Assembly: GCA_030789695.1 (NCBI GenBank) | Contig: CM061142.1 | Location: 601,905,659-601,969,658, forward strand | From: Scilla litardierei | Taxonomy: Eukaryota; Streptophyta; Magnoliopsida; Asparagales; Asparagaceae | Reading direction: 5' to 3' | Length of the DNA stretch: 64,000 nt | In this document: piece after piece, positions 33,742-43,801 of the stretch | Position numbering within the stretch: position 1 is the first letter of the stretch | Layout: each line of letters begins with the position of its first letter | Notes under the pieces: generated by a model | Told to the model about the DNA's origin: nothing | Seen by the model: only the letters and a program-made list of their open reading frames with translations | The model's database searches: none | Position numbers and translations under genes: made by a program

Positions 33742-35430
33742 TGTGATTCGGGGTGAATATTGCATATTTAACCCCTCATCTAGCACCATTTTGTGTGTAT
33801 ATGATGCTATATTGACCTTTAATGTGATCGTATTTAGATTATTATTAATCATTAGGATAATCACTTATCATATGCATAAAATGGTATTTTATTGGGTATA
33901 TCAGCTCTTTCATATTTTTCATATGAAGATCTCGATCTCACGATTCCAACGACTATTTATTTGTATTTTTCTGAGATCTGTGCTAATTTATATGAATTTT
34001 TGAATGCAGAATACCATTTAAATGGTGTAATACGAGGAAATACGGCCAAAATACGTTATATATATGCTGCCGCTTCATATGCACTGCCACGTGGCAGGTA
34101 GCCAGTGACGCAGCGACGCGGCACTTATATGGGCGTTGGATTGTAATCCAACGGACGAGATTCATCCCCGAGTGCAAAGCAAAGCGGGGGCTTTCTCTGG
34201 ACACGTGTCCGCTATCGGAGGCCTCCCGCTCATATCGAGCGGACGAAACATCGGGGCGACGCGGCCCTTTGCCGACGGTCGATGCATCATCAAAAGGTCC
34301 AGGCGCAACCCGAGTTTGAGTGGACTCAGCTATCAAGCGGGCGCAGATCAGCATATATGGACATGTGGCACGCGTGCATGAAATCCCGCTTCGAACGAAC
34401 GGTCGAGAGACGAGGCGACTTTGGGTGCGGGTTTAATCACTATTGGAGCGGGTTTTGAACCTGCTAACACCTCTAAGACCAACAATCTCCTTATATAAGC
34501 GTATTTTAGGGTTTTGTTATGTATTCGGTCATATTTGGGGCTCTTGGAACCGTATTTTGACGTGAGATTTGGAGGCCCTGGAGACATGAGGCAGGAGCTA
34601 TCATCTGAAGGAGATTTAGGGTCTATTTGGAGAGATTTGGTGATATTTTTCCTATCTTTAGCCTTGTATTTCATGCATTTGGCTTGTAATTGAATTATTC
34701 TTCACGTATTTTGAGTACTTGAACATGTATTTGTCTATGAATATGTGTTCTTTTCTCTCTATTGTGGCTAATCTCTATATATGTTGGTGTTGATGTAGTT
34801 AGGATGCTGTAATCATTGATTTTGATATATTTTCGCCCTATATTCACGTTATATTGCGTATTTCATTGATTTTTGCATATATGTTATTTGGGTATGTTAT
34901 ACGGAGACGTGGGCATGCTTGAATTGCGGTCTTATTCACGGGTAGGAACTATCTCAACCTAGGTCGTAGCTCGAGTTTGCACGAGAGTGGGCTCGAGATA
35001 CGGTTAAACGATGATGTCGTTCTTCACGCTAGCGGCTTAGGTTAGGGTTTGCAAGAGATTGGGCCCTAACGTAGGTTTGCTATAGACCGGCAATAGCGCG
35101 AGAGCGTGATCTTGGTTCTACATTTAGTTGCGACTAGTTCATCTAAAATTCAAGTCTAGCAATGATGTAACCTACGAATCATAACGATGAGATACGGTCC
35201 GTAGCGGGGATTTCCTATCCCTAGGCGCTATATTTTATTGATATTTCTATCGACATTCGAACGATTGTGACAATTTTACCCCAAATTATTCTCGACCATT
35301 TTGATAGCTAGGTGATTAGAAGGAGTCACTGTCATTGTTCCTCCCTGAGTTCGATACCCGCTCGCCACTACACCGTGCGCTTGCGGTAAGACTACGAGTT
35401 GCTTGTCCTGGGTGCGTGTGCATACCGGGG
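33742..35430 (+). mobile_element. Element D 3' LTR, right end truncated
   Basis: It starts TGTGATTCGGGGTGAATATT. It has a TATA box TATATAAG at 34492-34499, the perfect G-box palindrome at 34199-34210 and the Athila tail motif CACCGTGCGCTTGCGGT near 35375. It passes into a minus-strand Athila coding fragment near 35430 without a clear CA end. Confidence 0.75.
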
Positions 35431-37060
35431 CACGATCAGCTCTCTAATCCTCACGACATCAGCGGCGTTCTCCTCTTCCTCGATGAGAGGATCTGGGGTA
35501 TCTCCATTTGGAGCGCCATTTTCAGAAATTGGCACTCCATCAAGACTATCCACGTGCAAAGATCCAATGACAAATGGCATGGCTTCATCGATGACCTCAT
35601 CAAGTAGGTCCACATAGTCGCTCTCCTCTAGCGAGGATCTATTCTTCATGGCACGCAGGAGATGGAACTCAAATTCGATATTTCCAACGTTGAGTGATAA
35701 TGTTCCCTCTCTCACGTCCACGATGACTCTAACGGTAGCTAAGAAGGGGCGCCTAAGTATAAGAGATGTGTCTCCTTCTTCTTTTACATCCATGACGACA
35801 AGTCACATGAAACACAAAGTCCTCCCGATATTTGAAGTGGTACATTTTCAGTGATTCCTACCGGTCTAGTAATACGCCCATCGGTGAGTTGAATCTTCAT
35901 GTCGGTGGCCTTAAGTTCGGTCCCTGTATTGAGCTTATTGAACATAGTGAGAGGCATGAGGCTCACGTTCGCATCCAAATCTACCAAAGCCTTTTGTAGG
36001 GGGACTCCGCCAAGTGTGCACGAAATTCTAAAGCTTCCAGGATCCTTTAATTTCTTCGGCAACTTGTCTTCGTTACCGAACCAAGTACCTTGTTCGACAA
36101 GCATGATCATCTCCGTTCGTTTCCTTCCCGTAATCAAGTCTTTAAGAAACTTCGCATACGTCGGGATTTCAATAATTGCATCTAGGAAAGGGATGTTCAA
36201 GCTTATACCTGTCAAGTACTCCAGAAACGAGTAAACTTTTTCTCAAATTTTGCTTTTGCCAACCGATGTGGGAATGGTATCGGTGGCACATATATCCTCT
36301 CTTTCTGGGGCTCATCAACTTTAGATTTCTCCTCATTGTTTGTCGCTGCCATGGGACTCTCCTCTTCAATTCTTCCCTCTTTCTCAACTAGAACTTCATC
36401 CCTTGGGCTTCTAGTTTGAACCATGGTGGGAGTAGTATCCTTCCTGCCTCTAGTAGTCACTGTCATTACAGCATTGATGTGGCAGGTGTTGCTCCTTGGG
36501 TTTGGCTTCGGTTGAGCCGGCAATTGATTTTGGGCCTTGTTGAGCGATGTGATTTGCTCCACAAATTGCACCACGATGGTGTTGAGGCTATCTTGGTCTG
36601 CCGATAGTTTAGCATTGATCTTCTTTTGCTCTGCCATAAACTCCTCAACTCTAGTCTCATGCTGGGATCTTTACGGTGCCGGCGATGGGTTTTGTGGCCT
36701 CCGTCCTTGATTAAATCCGGGAGGTCTATAAGGCCCCGCTTGTTGCCTTTACTGGAATTGTTGTTGTGGTGGTGGCCTTTGTTGGTAGTAATGTTGCTGA
36801 GGTGGCGGACGAGCTTGTTTTTGTGGTGGTTGTTGTTGAGGAGGGGTTAAGGCTCCACTATTGTTCGCATATGAAAATCCAGGTGAGACTTCCAAACTGG
36901 ATTCACTCAAGACCCATTATTTGTTCCACCTGGCTTGTAATCAGAAACATACTGAACATACTCAACATGTTCCTCATGTGCCTCGCTGCCAACGTACATG
37001 ACTTGGCCTTGCCAATCATTTATGTGCCCATTTGATGTCGATGTGTCAGGCACAACATAT
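35431..37060 (-). pseudogene. Athila gag-protease remnant, minus strand
   Basis: Gag C-terminal part: AEQKKINAKLSADQDSLN and IYVPPIPFPHRLAKAKFEKK (36212-36637). Linker and protease: LNIPFLDAIIEIPTYAKFLK, KDPGSFRISCTLGGV, then ALVDLDANVSLMP, where the usual DLGA is DLDA, and SLILRRPFLATVRV with LGRP changed to LRRP. Frameshifts lie near 36220 and 35790. Upstream, 36661-37060, is Gln/Asn-rich gag with stops. It is a gag-pro fragment of an element in opposite orientation to D; SIRE3 is inserted in it at 37061. Confidence 0.8.
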
Positions 37061-38949
37061 TGTTGGATATTGGACTCCCCGGATTTGGTTTTGGATGATG
37101 AACAAACATAAATATAATATGAACTAACACTTTGTGAGCGCAGTTATGGAGATCGTCGCCAAATTCACATGAATAACAATTACGACGTCTCAAGACTTCT
37201 CAAAGCACGTGATCGTATGCCTAAAGCTTCGTTGAAGCTTATGGACCTATTTAGAAGTCATGAAGATTCGATTGAAGCTATTGATGACGGTATCGTCAAG
37301 TTTAATTTATAGTCTTTAAGCTTCTTTCGTAGAATGTTAAGCCTTGAGTAGGTCTTACGTTTTAAATCTTCATAACACTCATATCTTAGCTCTAGGATCT
37401 TAGTAGAAGTCCATACAATTCTTCCCGAAGCTTCGCGCTTCGATTCGGGACTTCTTGTGCATGTTAGTTGGTTCAAGAAGAAGAACTGACCGACTAGATG
37501 GTGATCTAGTCGGTCAGCCAAGCTTCTTGGACCGACTAGTTTCTGTCAGTTAATTCTTAGCTCTTTACTGTTTACAGTTAGTCGGTCTAAGTTGACTCAC
37601 CGACCGACTAGTTTGTGAACTAGTCGGTCAGTGATGCTTCTGTGACCGACTAGTTGAGCTTTCCCTGAACATGCACATTTTCACTTGAGCTACTGTTTAT
37701 CATTAGTCGGTTTGTGCTCATTGATCGACCGACTAGTTGATGAACTAGTCGGTCAACTTTTATTCTTAGACCGACTAGTTTAGTTTACTGTTCATGCCAA
37801 ATTTTTTTCACCATACTTACTGTTTATTGTTAGTCGGTCTATGTTCATTTGGTGACCGACTAGTTGGTGAATTAGTCGGTCAACATTTGTTCTTGGACCG
37901 ACTAAGTCTAATTCTTCTCAGACTTCAGTTTTATCTGTTAGTCGGTCCACGTTGAGTAACCGACCGACTAGTTGTGAAACTAGTCGGTCAGTGACTCTTC
38001 TTAGACCGACTAGTTCCATATGTCTGTGCTTTGATCTTTTCTCTGTTCACCCATTAGTCAGTTTACGTTAATTGACCGACCGACTAGTTGATGAACTAGT
38101 CGGTCGGTGATTGTTCTTTGACCGACTAGTTGGGTCCAGAAAAGAGCCGTTGGAGCCCTAATTGAAACGTTTTTCTCTCTCTCTCTCTCTCTCTCTCTTT
38201 ATTCCTATAAATACTTGTTGGGCTGCATTCATTGCTGCCAAGGCTGATATCAATGCAAGTTTAGAGTTCAAGAGAAATCAATCCAAGCTCATTCAAAGCT
38301 CATTCCCTCCATTCATTAATCTCTCCTAACTCTTACTTCCAAAGAGAGATTGATTGAGTGTGAAGCCTTCCAAGCCAAGTGCTTGATTCTAGGTCACCAA
38401 CATCCCCAAAGCTCTCCATCGCTGTTCTACATCTTGGAGCTAGGGTTTGGTGCCACTTCTTCCCCAAAATCATCCTTGCCCTAATTTGTAAGCAATACTC
38501 AAGGCATAGGTATTTTGTTCGGTAAGAAGTTTTCTTATTTCATTTCATATTTGATTTGTAAGATTCACTCTCGGGTGTGAGAGTGTGGTTGTGATCCCGG
38601 GTTGTGGGAGTCACAAGTTACATTTTGTATGATTTGACTTGTGGAGGTTTTTCACAAGTATTTCATAGTGGAAATCTTGAGTTAGGGCTTCTAACTCAAG
38701 TATCCGGAGGGGATCCGGGTGGTTAGGACGTAGGATCACCGGGAACAAGTCGGGGAGACTTGGGTGGATCCGAACCCAGTAACATCTCTTGTTAGCGTTG
38801 TTAATTTTGTGTTGTCATTCAATTTAAGCTTCCGCAAATTGATTTGGTAGTTGTTTGCATTTAATTTGGAATTATACTCCTTATTATTTTAAAGTACTAT
38901 TCACCCCCCCCCCCTCTAGTACTTGTGCAGTAGCTTGTAGGGCATTACA
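37061..38949 (+). mobile_element. SIRE3 5' LTR
   Basis: It runs TGTTGGATATTGGACTCC...GGCATTACA. It has a palindromic array at 37464-38130, a (CT)n tract at about 38174-38198, the TATA box TATAAATA at 38216-38223 and a C11 run near the end (38904-38914). The last 60 bp match SIRE1. Confidence 0.9.
37464..38130. repeat. Palindromic array of SIRE3 LTR, word TAGTCGGT
   Basis: About six units carry GACCGACTAGT and ACTAGTCGGTC arm pairs separated by 4-6 nt, with outer TTAGTCGGT arms and the spacer ACTGTTTA(C/T). The array ends about 85 bp upstream of the TATA box. Confidence 0.9.
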
Positions 38950-38951
38950 TT

Positions 38952-38964
38952 TGGTATCGGAGCC
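38952..38964 (+). promoter_or_regulatory. Primer-binding site, tRNA-iMet type
   Basis: TGGTATCGGAGCC matches the standard TGGTATCAGAGC-type PBS of copia elements with one change, two bases after the LTR end. Confidence 0.85.
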
Positions 38965-38976
38965 AGATACACAGCT

Positions 38977-41229
38977 ATGTCTGCCAACGACAACAAGACC
39001 GTGCGTCCACCTTCCAACTATGACACCTTCAGGAACCGTGAAGGAGCATCTTCGGTGATGGAAGGACATTCCTCTACGAGGCCTCCATTCTTCAACGGTA
39101 CCAACTACGGGTACTGGAAGTGCCAGATGGAGACCTTCCTCCGGAGTGCATCTCTATGGAGGACCACAATGAAGGAATACATCGAGCCCAAAGAAGAAGA
39201 CTTTGAGAAATGGACAACCGCGGAGATCGCCGCGGAGGTAAGCAATGCCAAGGCAATGAACGCCTTGCAATACGCATTGGAGCCCGAGGACTTCAATAAG
39301 ATATGCACATGTAAGAGTGCATATCAAATTTGGAACTCCCTCCTCATACTTCATGAAGGGACGAGTCGGGTAAGAGACTCTAAACTCGTAGTTGTAAACA
39401 AAGACTACGAAATGTTTCATATGCAACAGGGCGAGAAGATGAAGGAGTATTACGCTCGCTTCGTCGACATCATAAACGAGCTAGAGGCTCTTGGCAAATC
39501 CTACACCCAAAAGGAGAAGTGTTCGAAGCTTATCGAAGGACTTCCTTCTTCTTGGGAAAAGCGCACCTTCGCCATCGAGGAAGGTAATGACATGAACAAG
39601 TACACCGTAGTTCAACTAATGGGTACTTTAATGTCATACGAGGTACGCAAGGATAGCAAGCTCAAATTGCAGGAAAAGATGAAGTCCTACCTAAAGCAAG
39701 ACGAGCCAAAGAAGAACGCCATTGCTTTCAAGGCCGCTCCATCCACATCCACATCAACCGATGATGAAGACTCGGAAAATGAGTTGGACTTGGAGTCCAT
39801 GGCACTCATGGCCAAGAAGTTCAACCGTTTCTTCCGAAAAGGTAACTTCAAGAACAAAGCTAAATTTGGTTCTACTAACGCCTCTTCCTCTCCTTTGTGT
39901 TTCAAGTGCAATAAGCCGGGACACATGAAAGCGGAGTGTCCCCTCAATAAGCACAAGGAGAAGTGGAAGGCGCCAAAGTATGACAAGTCCAAGAAGTACA
40001 CGAAAGGAAACAAGAAGGGACTTGTCGGAGCTACCTTCACCGACTCCGATGATTCTTCAAGCGGAGAGTCGGACGATGAGCACGTGGAGCAAGCGCACAT
40101 GTGCTTCATGGCAAGAGAGGAGCATGATCAAGGATCCTCCTCTTCCGATGATAGTGATGACGAAGGCAACGATGAGTTAACTATGGATGAACTTAGGAAT
40201 GCTAACTCTCAATTATGGTCAAAATACACTAAATTAGTAAATAGATATACTAAGGTAAAAGATGACCTAGCTAGCATTCAAACCTCGCCTAAGACCATCA
40301 TCACCAACAACGACACCGTTGTTGAAGAGTTGAGAAATGATATTATTGATCTCAAATCTAAACTTGAACATGTTAGCATAGATGATCCGGAAGAACATAG
40401 GATAGCGGATTTAACTTCTCAAAACTCGACTTTGAGTATTGAGAACGAGAATCTTAAATCTCGTGTTTATGTGCTCACATCGCAAGTATCTACTCTAGAT
40501 ACTTCTATGCGTTCTCTCAAAGAGAAATATGAGAACACATTAGGCCGAATCAATAGATTCAATAAGGGTAAGGACCATTTGGATAAAATCCTAAGTGACT
40601 TACTCCCGGCCAATCACCACATTGGTTTGGGGTATACGATGGGATGTCCATCCAAATCGGCCACTACTTTTGTTAGGCCAACTTCCGGTGACTCTACGAG
40701 TGGTAGCAAACACTCTATTGGTAGTTCATCTACCAATGGTGCTTCCACCTCGTCCACACCTTCTTTTGGAAAGAAACCCACTTTGGGTGGACCTCCAAAG
40801 AAGGGGCATGCCTACATGTACACCAATACCATGCCACGTAGGAACACACGTCCTACTCCACCATCTCACACATATGATGATTTTTATGCAACACATTCTC
40901 GGGCACGTGCACACCATGTGAGACACCCTCACGCACGTGTTCCCTCACATGCATATGTTCACCCACAACATCATATGAATAATTCTCGTCGTGCACCATT
41001 CCATCATGTTCCTTATACATATCCACAACATGCATCACGTAGAAATCAACGTCGAATGCATGCACCCAATAGGATGATGGCTCCCAAGATTTTCACAATT
41101 TGGAGCCCAAAGGACACAAGCATGGACGAAAAACAATTGTATATGAATGCTTATTTTTCGGATGTTGTGCATAGTAGAAATTATGTGGGGAAGTCTAAGT
41201 CCAATTGGACTTGGCTTCCAAAGGTCTAA
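38977..41229 (+). CDS. Gag polyprotein of SIRE3, intact 750-residue ORF
   Basis: The ORF starts MSANDNKTVRPP just after the PBS. Residues about 35-230 are the copia-type capsid domain (FNGTNYGYWKCQMETFL, SAYQIWNSLLILHEG, KLIEGLPSSWEKRTFAI). A CCHC zinc knuckle has C308, C311, H316 and C321 (CFKCNKPGHMKAEC). An acidic Ser/Asp-rich stretch (about 355-400) is followed by a long probable coiled coil (about 410-545). A His/Arg-rich tail (about 625-695, 14 His in 68) ends SKSNWTWLPKV. Gag forms the particle and packages RNA. The stop lies inside the putative 59-nt intron, so unspliced RNA would give Gag alone. No lesion is visible. Confidence 0.93.
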   Translation: MSANDNKTVRPPSNYDTFRNREGASSVMEGHSSTRPPFFNGTNYGYWKCQMETFLRSASLWRTTMKEYIEPKEEDFEKWTTAEIAAEVSNAKAMNALQYALEPEDFNKICTCKSAYQIWNSLLILHEGTSRVRDSKLVVVNKDYEMFHMQQGEKMKEYYARFVDIINELEALGKSYTQKEKCSKLIEGLPSSWEKRTFAIEEGNDMNKYTVVQLMGTLMSYEVRKDSKLKLQEKMKSYLKQDEPKKNAIAFKAAPSTSTSTDDEDSENELDLESMALMAKKFNRFFRKGNFKNKAKFGSTNASSSPLCFKCNKPGHMKAECPLNKHKEKWKAPKYDKSKKYTKGNKKGLVGATFTDSDDSSSGESDDEHVEQAHMCFMAREEHDQGSSSSDDSDDEGNDELTMDELRNANSQLWSKYTKLVNRYTKVKDDLASIQTSPKTIITNNDTVVEELRNDIIDLKSKLEHVSIDDPEEHRIADLTSQNSTLSIENENLKSRVYVLTSQVSTLDTSMRSLKEKYENTLGRINRFNKGKDHLDKILSDLLPANHHIGLGYTMGCPSKSATTFVRPTSGDSTSGSKHSIGSSSTNGASTSSTPSFGKKPTLGGPPKKGHAYMYTNTMPRRNTRPTPPSHTYDDFYATHSRARAHHVRHPHARVPSHAYVHPQHHMNNSRRAPFHHVPYTYPQHASRRNQRRMHAPNRMMAPKIFTIWSPKDTSMDEKQLYMNAYFSDVVHSRNYVGKSKSNWTWLPKV

Positions 41230-41282
41230 TCTTTTGGACCCAATGACCTTGGGTACCATGATATGAAATTCTCTATCTTTAG
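41224..41282 (+). other. 59-nt GT...AG segment between gag and pol
   Basis: Bounded AAG|GTCTAATC and CTCTATCTTTAG|GTACTC. Gag terminates inside it at TAA 41227-41229 and the pol frame is closed by TAG 41280-41282, so a simple frameshift cannot connect them. Excision gives PK-VLKEKKKKRSN leading to the protease in frame. Length and both edges are identical in SIRE1. Confidence 0.7.
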
Positions 41283-43289
41283 GTACTCAAGGAAAAGAAA
41301 AAGAAAAGGAGCAACAAATTTAAATTTAGCTCCAAGGGAAATTGGATACTCGATAGCGGGTGTTCAAAACACATGACGGGTGACGCTAGTTTGCTCTCCG
41401 GCGTGGTTCCCATAGCAAATGGAAACCGCGTCGTATTTGGAGGCAACGAGAGCGGAACCATCATAGGTGTTGGTAAAGTGGGTAACCCTTCTAAACCCCT
41501 AATTAGTGATGTTTATCTTGTTAGTGGTTTAAATCACAATCTTATTTCAATAAGCCAACTTTGTGACAAAGGTTACAAAGTTAGCTTTGCGAAAGGATTG
41601 TGTCATATTTTAAGAAAAGATAATGATAAATTATTATTTTCCGGAACTCGTCATAAAGACATTTATATTTTGGATCTTCCTAAGTCATATGAACAATGCC
41701 TCGTTGCCAACACAAGTGAACAACACTTATGGCATCGACGCTTTGGACATGTGAACTTTGGAACACTTTATAAGCTTTCAAAATTAAATTCCATTAAAGG
41801 TTTTTCCGAAGCTTGTTTTTGAAAAGAAAAGTTTTTGTGATTGTTGTCAACGTGGCAAGCTTCCTAAATCTTCATTTAAACCTAAGAAAAGCATTTCTAC
41901 TAAACGGCCACTAGAGCTATTACATCTAGATTTATTTGGGCCAACTAGAGTTGCTTCATTAGGAAATGCTAGATATGGACTTGTCATCGTAGATGACTAT
42001 TCGAGATTTACATGGGTATTTTCATTATGTAATAAAAATGAAGCTTTTGAAAACTTCACAATTTTTGTTAAGAAAGTACAAAATCTCTTAGGAACCACCA
42101 TTGTCACGATTCGTAGTGATCATGGAGGTGAATTTGAGAATGAGTCTTTTGAGACATTTTGTGATGAAGTTGGTATTACACACACCTTCTCTTTCCCTCG
42201 TGCACCTCCTCAAAATGGTGTAGTTGAGAGAAAGAATAGGACGTTAGTGGAGTGTGCTCGCACTATGCTTGATGATAGCCAACTTGGCCATCAATTTTGG
42301 GCGGAAGCGGTACACACCGCTTGCTATGTGTTTAATAGAATACTTTTGAGGCCCGGCACTAAACAAACTTGTTATGAATTGTTGTTTGGTAGGTTGCCTC
42401 AAGTTAAACATTTTCGTGTTTTTGGTTCGAAATGTTTTATTAAGAACACGTATGGTAGTTTGGACAAATTCGATCCAAGATCCGATGAGGGGATTTTTGT
42501 TGGATATTCTTCGCATAGCAAAGCCTACCGGATATTCAACAAACGAACCTCAACGATCGAGGAGTCGCTTCATGTATCATTTAATGAAGGATTTGTTCCA
42601 ACTAGAATTTCAAATGAAAATGATTCTATGGATGTTTTATGTGATTCACTTGATAATTCTAAGTCTAATGATTCTATTGATTCTATTGAGACTAACCCAA
42701 CTAATGAAGTTGTTGAGAATGTTCCTAGTGATCAAGGTATTCCCAAACGGCTTCATACCGTTCGTGACCATCCTCATGAGCAAGTCATTGGCAATATTCA
42801 TGATAGTGTCAAGACGAGATCGCAAGTGAACTACTTCGCTCATTGTGCCTTTGCCTCCTCGATAGAGCCAAAGAATATTAATGAAGCATGCGAAGATAGC
42901 GCTTGGATCTTAGCCATGGAGGAGGAGCTCATTCAATTCGAGAGAAATGAAGTTTGGGAGCTTGGTCCATTGCCATCGAAGAACCACACCGTCATAGGGA
43001 CAAAGTGGATCTTCAAGAACAAAACCGACGAAAACCAAGTCGTCGTCCGGAACAAAGCTCGGTTAGTTGCTCAAGGCTATCGCCAAGAGGAAGGTATCGA
43101 TTTCGAAGAATCCTTCGCTCCGGTAGCTAGATTAGAATCAATTAGATTATTATTGTCTTTTGCATGCCATAAGGATTTTAAATTATTTCAAATGGATGTT
43201 AAAAGTGCATTTTTAAACAGAGATGTTGTTGAGGAAGTTTACGTTTCTCAACCTCCGGGCTTCATAAATGAAAAATTTCCAAATCATGT
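41283..43289 (+). pseudogene. SIRE3 pol, partial: protease, integrase, start of RT
   Basis: Protease NWILDSGCSKHMTGDASLL; pre-integrase HLWHRRFGHVNFGTLYK; a +1 frameshift in a T run at 41801-41805 relative to SIRE1; then [14 protein letters not shown], integrase [26 protein letters not shown] and [15 protein letters not shown] begins [31 protein letters not shown] and [16 protein letters not shown] and is cut by the gap at 43290. The single T insertion is the only lesion I see, so this copy is relatively young. Confidence 0.88.
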
Positions 43290-43789
43290 NNNNNNNNNNN
43301 NNNNNNNNNNNNNNNNNNNNNNNNNNNNNNNNNNNNNNNNNNNNNNNNNNNNNNNNNNNNNNNNNNNNNNNNNNNNNNNNNNNNNNNNNNNNNNNNNNNN
43401 NNNNNNNNNNNNNNNNNNNNNNNNNNNNNNNNNNNNNNNNNNNNNNNNNNNNNNNNNNNNNNNNNNNNNNNNNNNNNNNNNNNNNNNNNNNNNNNNNNNN
43501 NNNNNNNNNNNNNNNNNNNNNNNNNNNNNNNNNNNNNNNNNNNNNNNNNNNNNNNNNNNNNNNNNNNNNNNNNNNNNNNNNNNNNNNNNNNNNNNNNNNN
43601 NNNNNNNNNNNNNNNNNNNNNNNNNNNNNNNNNNNNNNNNNNNNNNNNNNNNNNNNNNNNNNNNNNNNNNNNNNNNNNNNNNNNNNNNNNNNNNNNNNNN
43701 NNNNNNNNNNNNNNNNNNNNNNNNNNNNNNNNNNNNNNNNNNNNNNNNNNNNNNNNNNNNNNNNNNNNNNNNNNNNNNNNNNNNNNNNN
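43290..43789. other. Assembly gap, exactly 500 N
   Basis: SIRE3 RT is on the left and the start of E1 ORF2 on the right. At least the rest of SIRE3 and a 5' LTR for E1 should be missing, so the true gap is probably many kb. Confidence 0.95.
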
Positions 43790-43801
43790 ACCACTTGCAC
43801 G

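Larger units (their letters stand above)
37061..43289 (+). mobile_element. SIRE3: sirevirus-type Ty1/copia element, 3' part in gap
   Basis: 5' LTR, PBS, full-length gag, the 59-nt segment, then pol through protease, integrase and the start of RT until the gap. It is close to SIRE1 in sequence and order. The missing part (rest of RT, RNase H, ORF2, 3' LTR) should be several kb. The five bases before it are CATAT, the candidate left TSD. Confidence 0.9.

Noticed and set aside
35392..35460. Continuation of the minus-strand protease ORF into the D LTR
   Set aside because: The last residues are encoded by LTR tail sequence, so the ORF end is fortuitous.
41223..41290. Programmed -1 frameshift or stop readthrough between gag and pol
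   Set aside because: Gag-frame readthrough meets the wrong frame, and the pol frame is closed by TAG immediately before the first conserved pol codon, so excision or bypass fits better.
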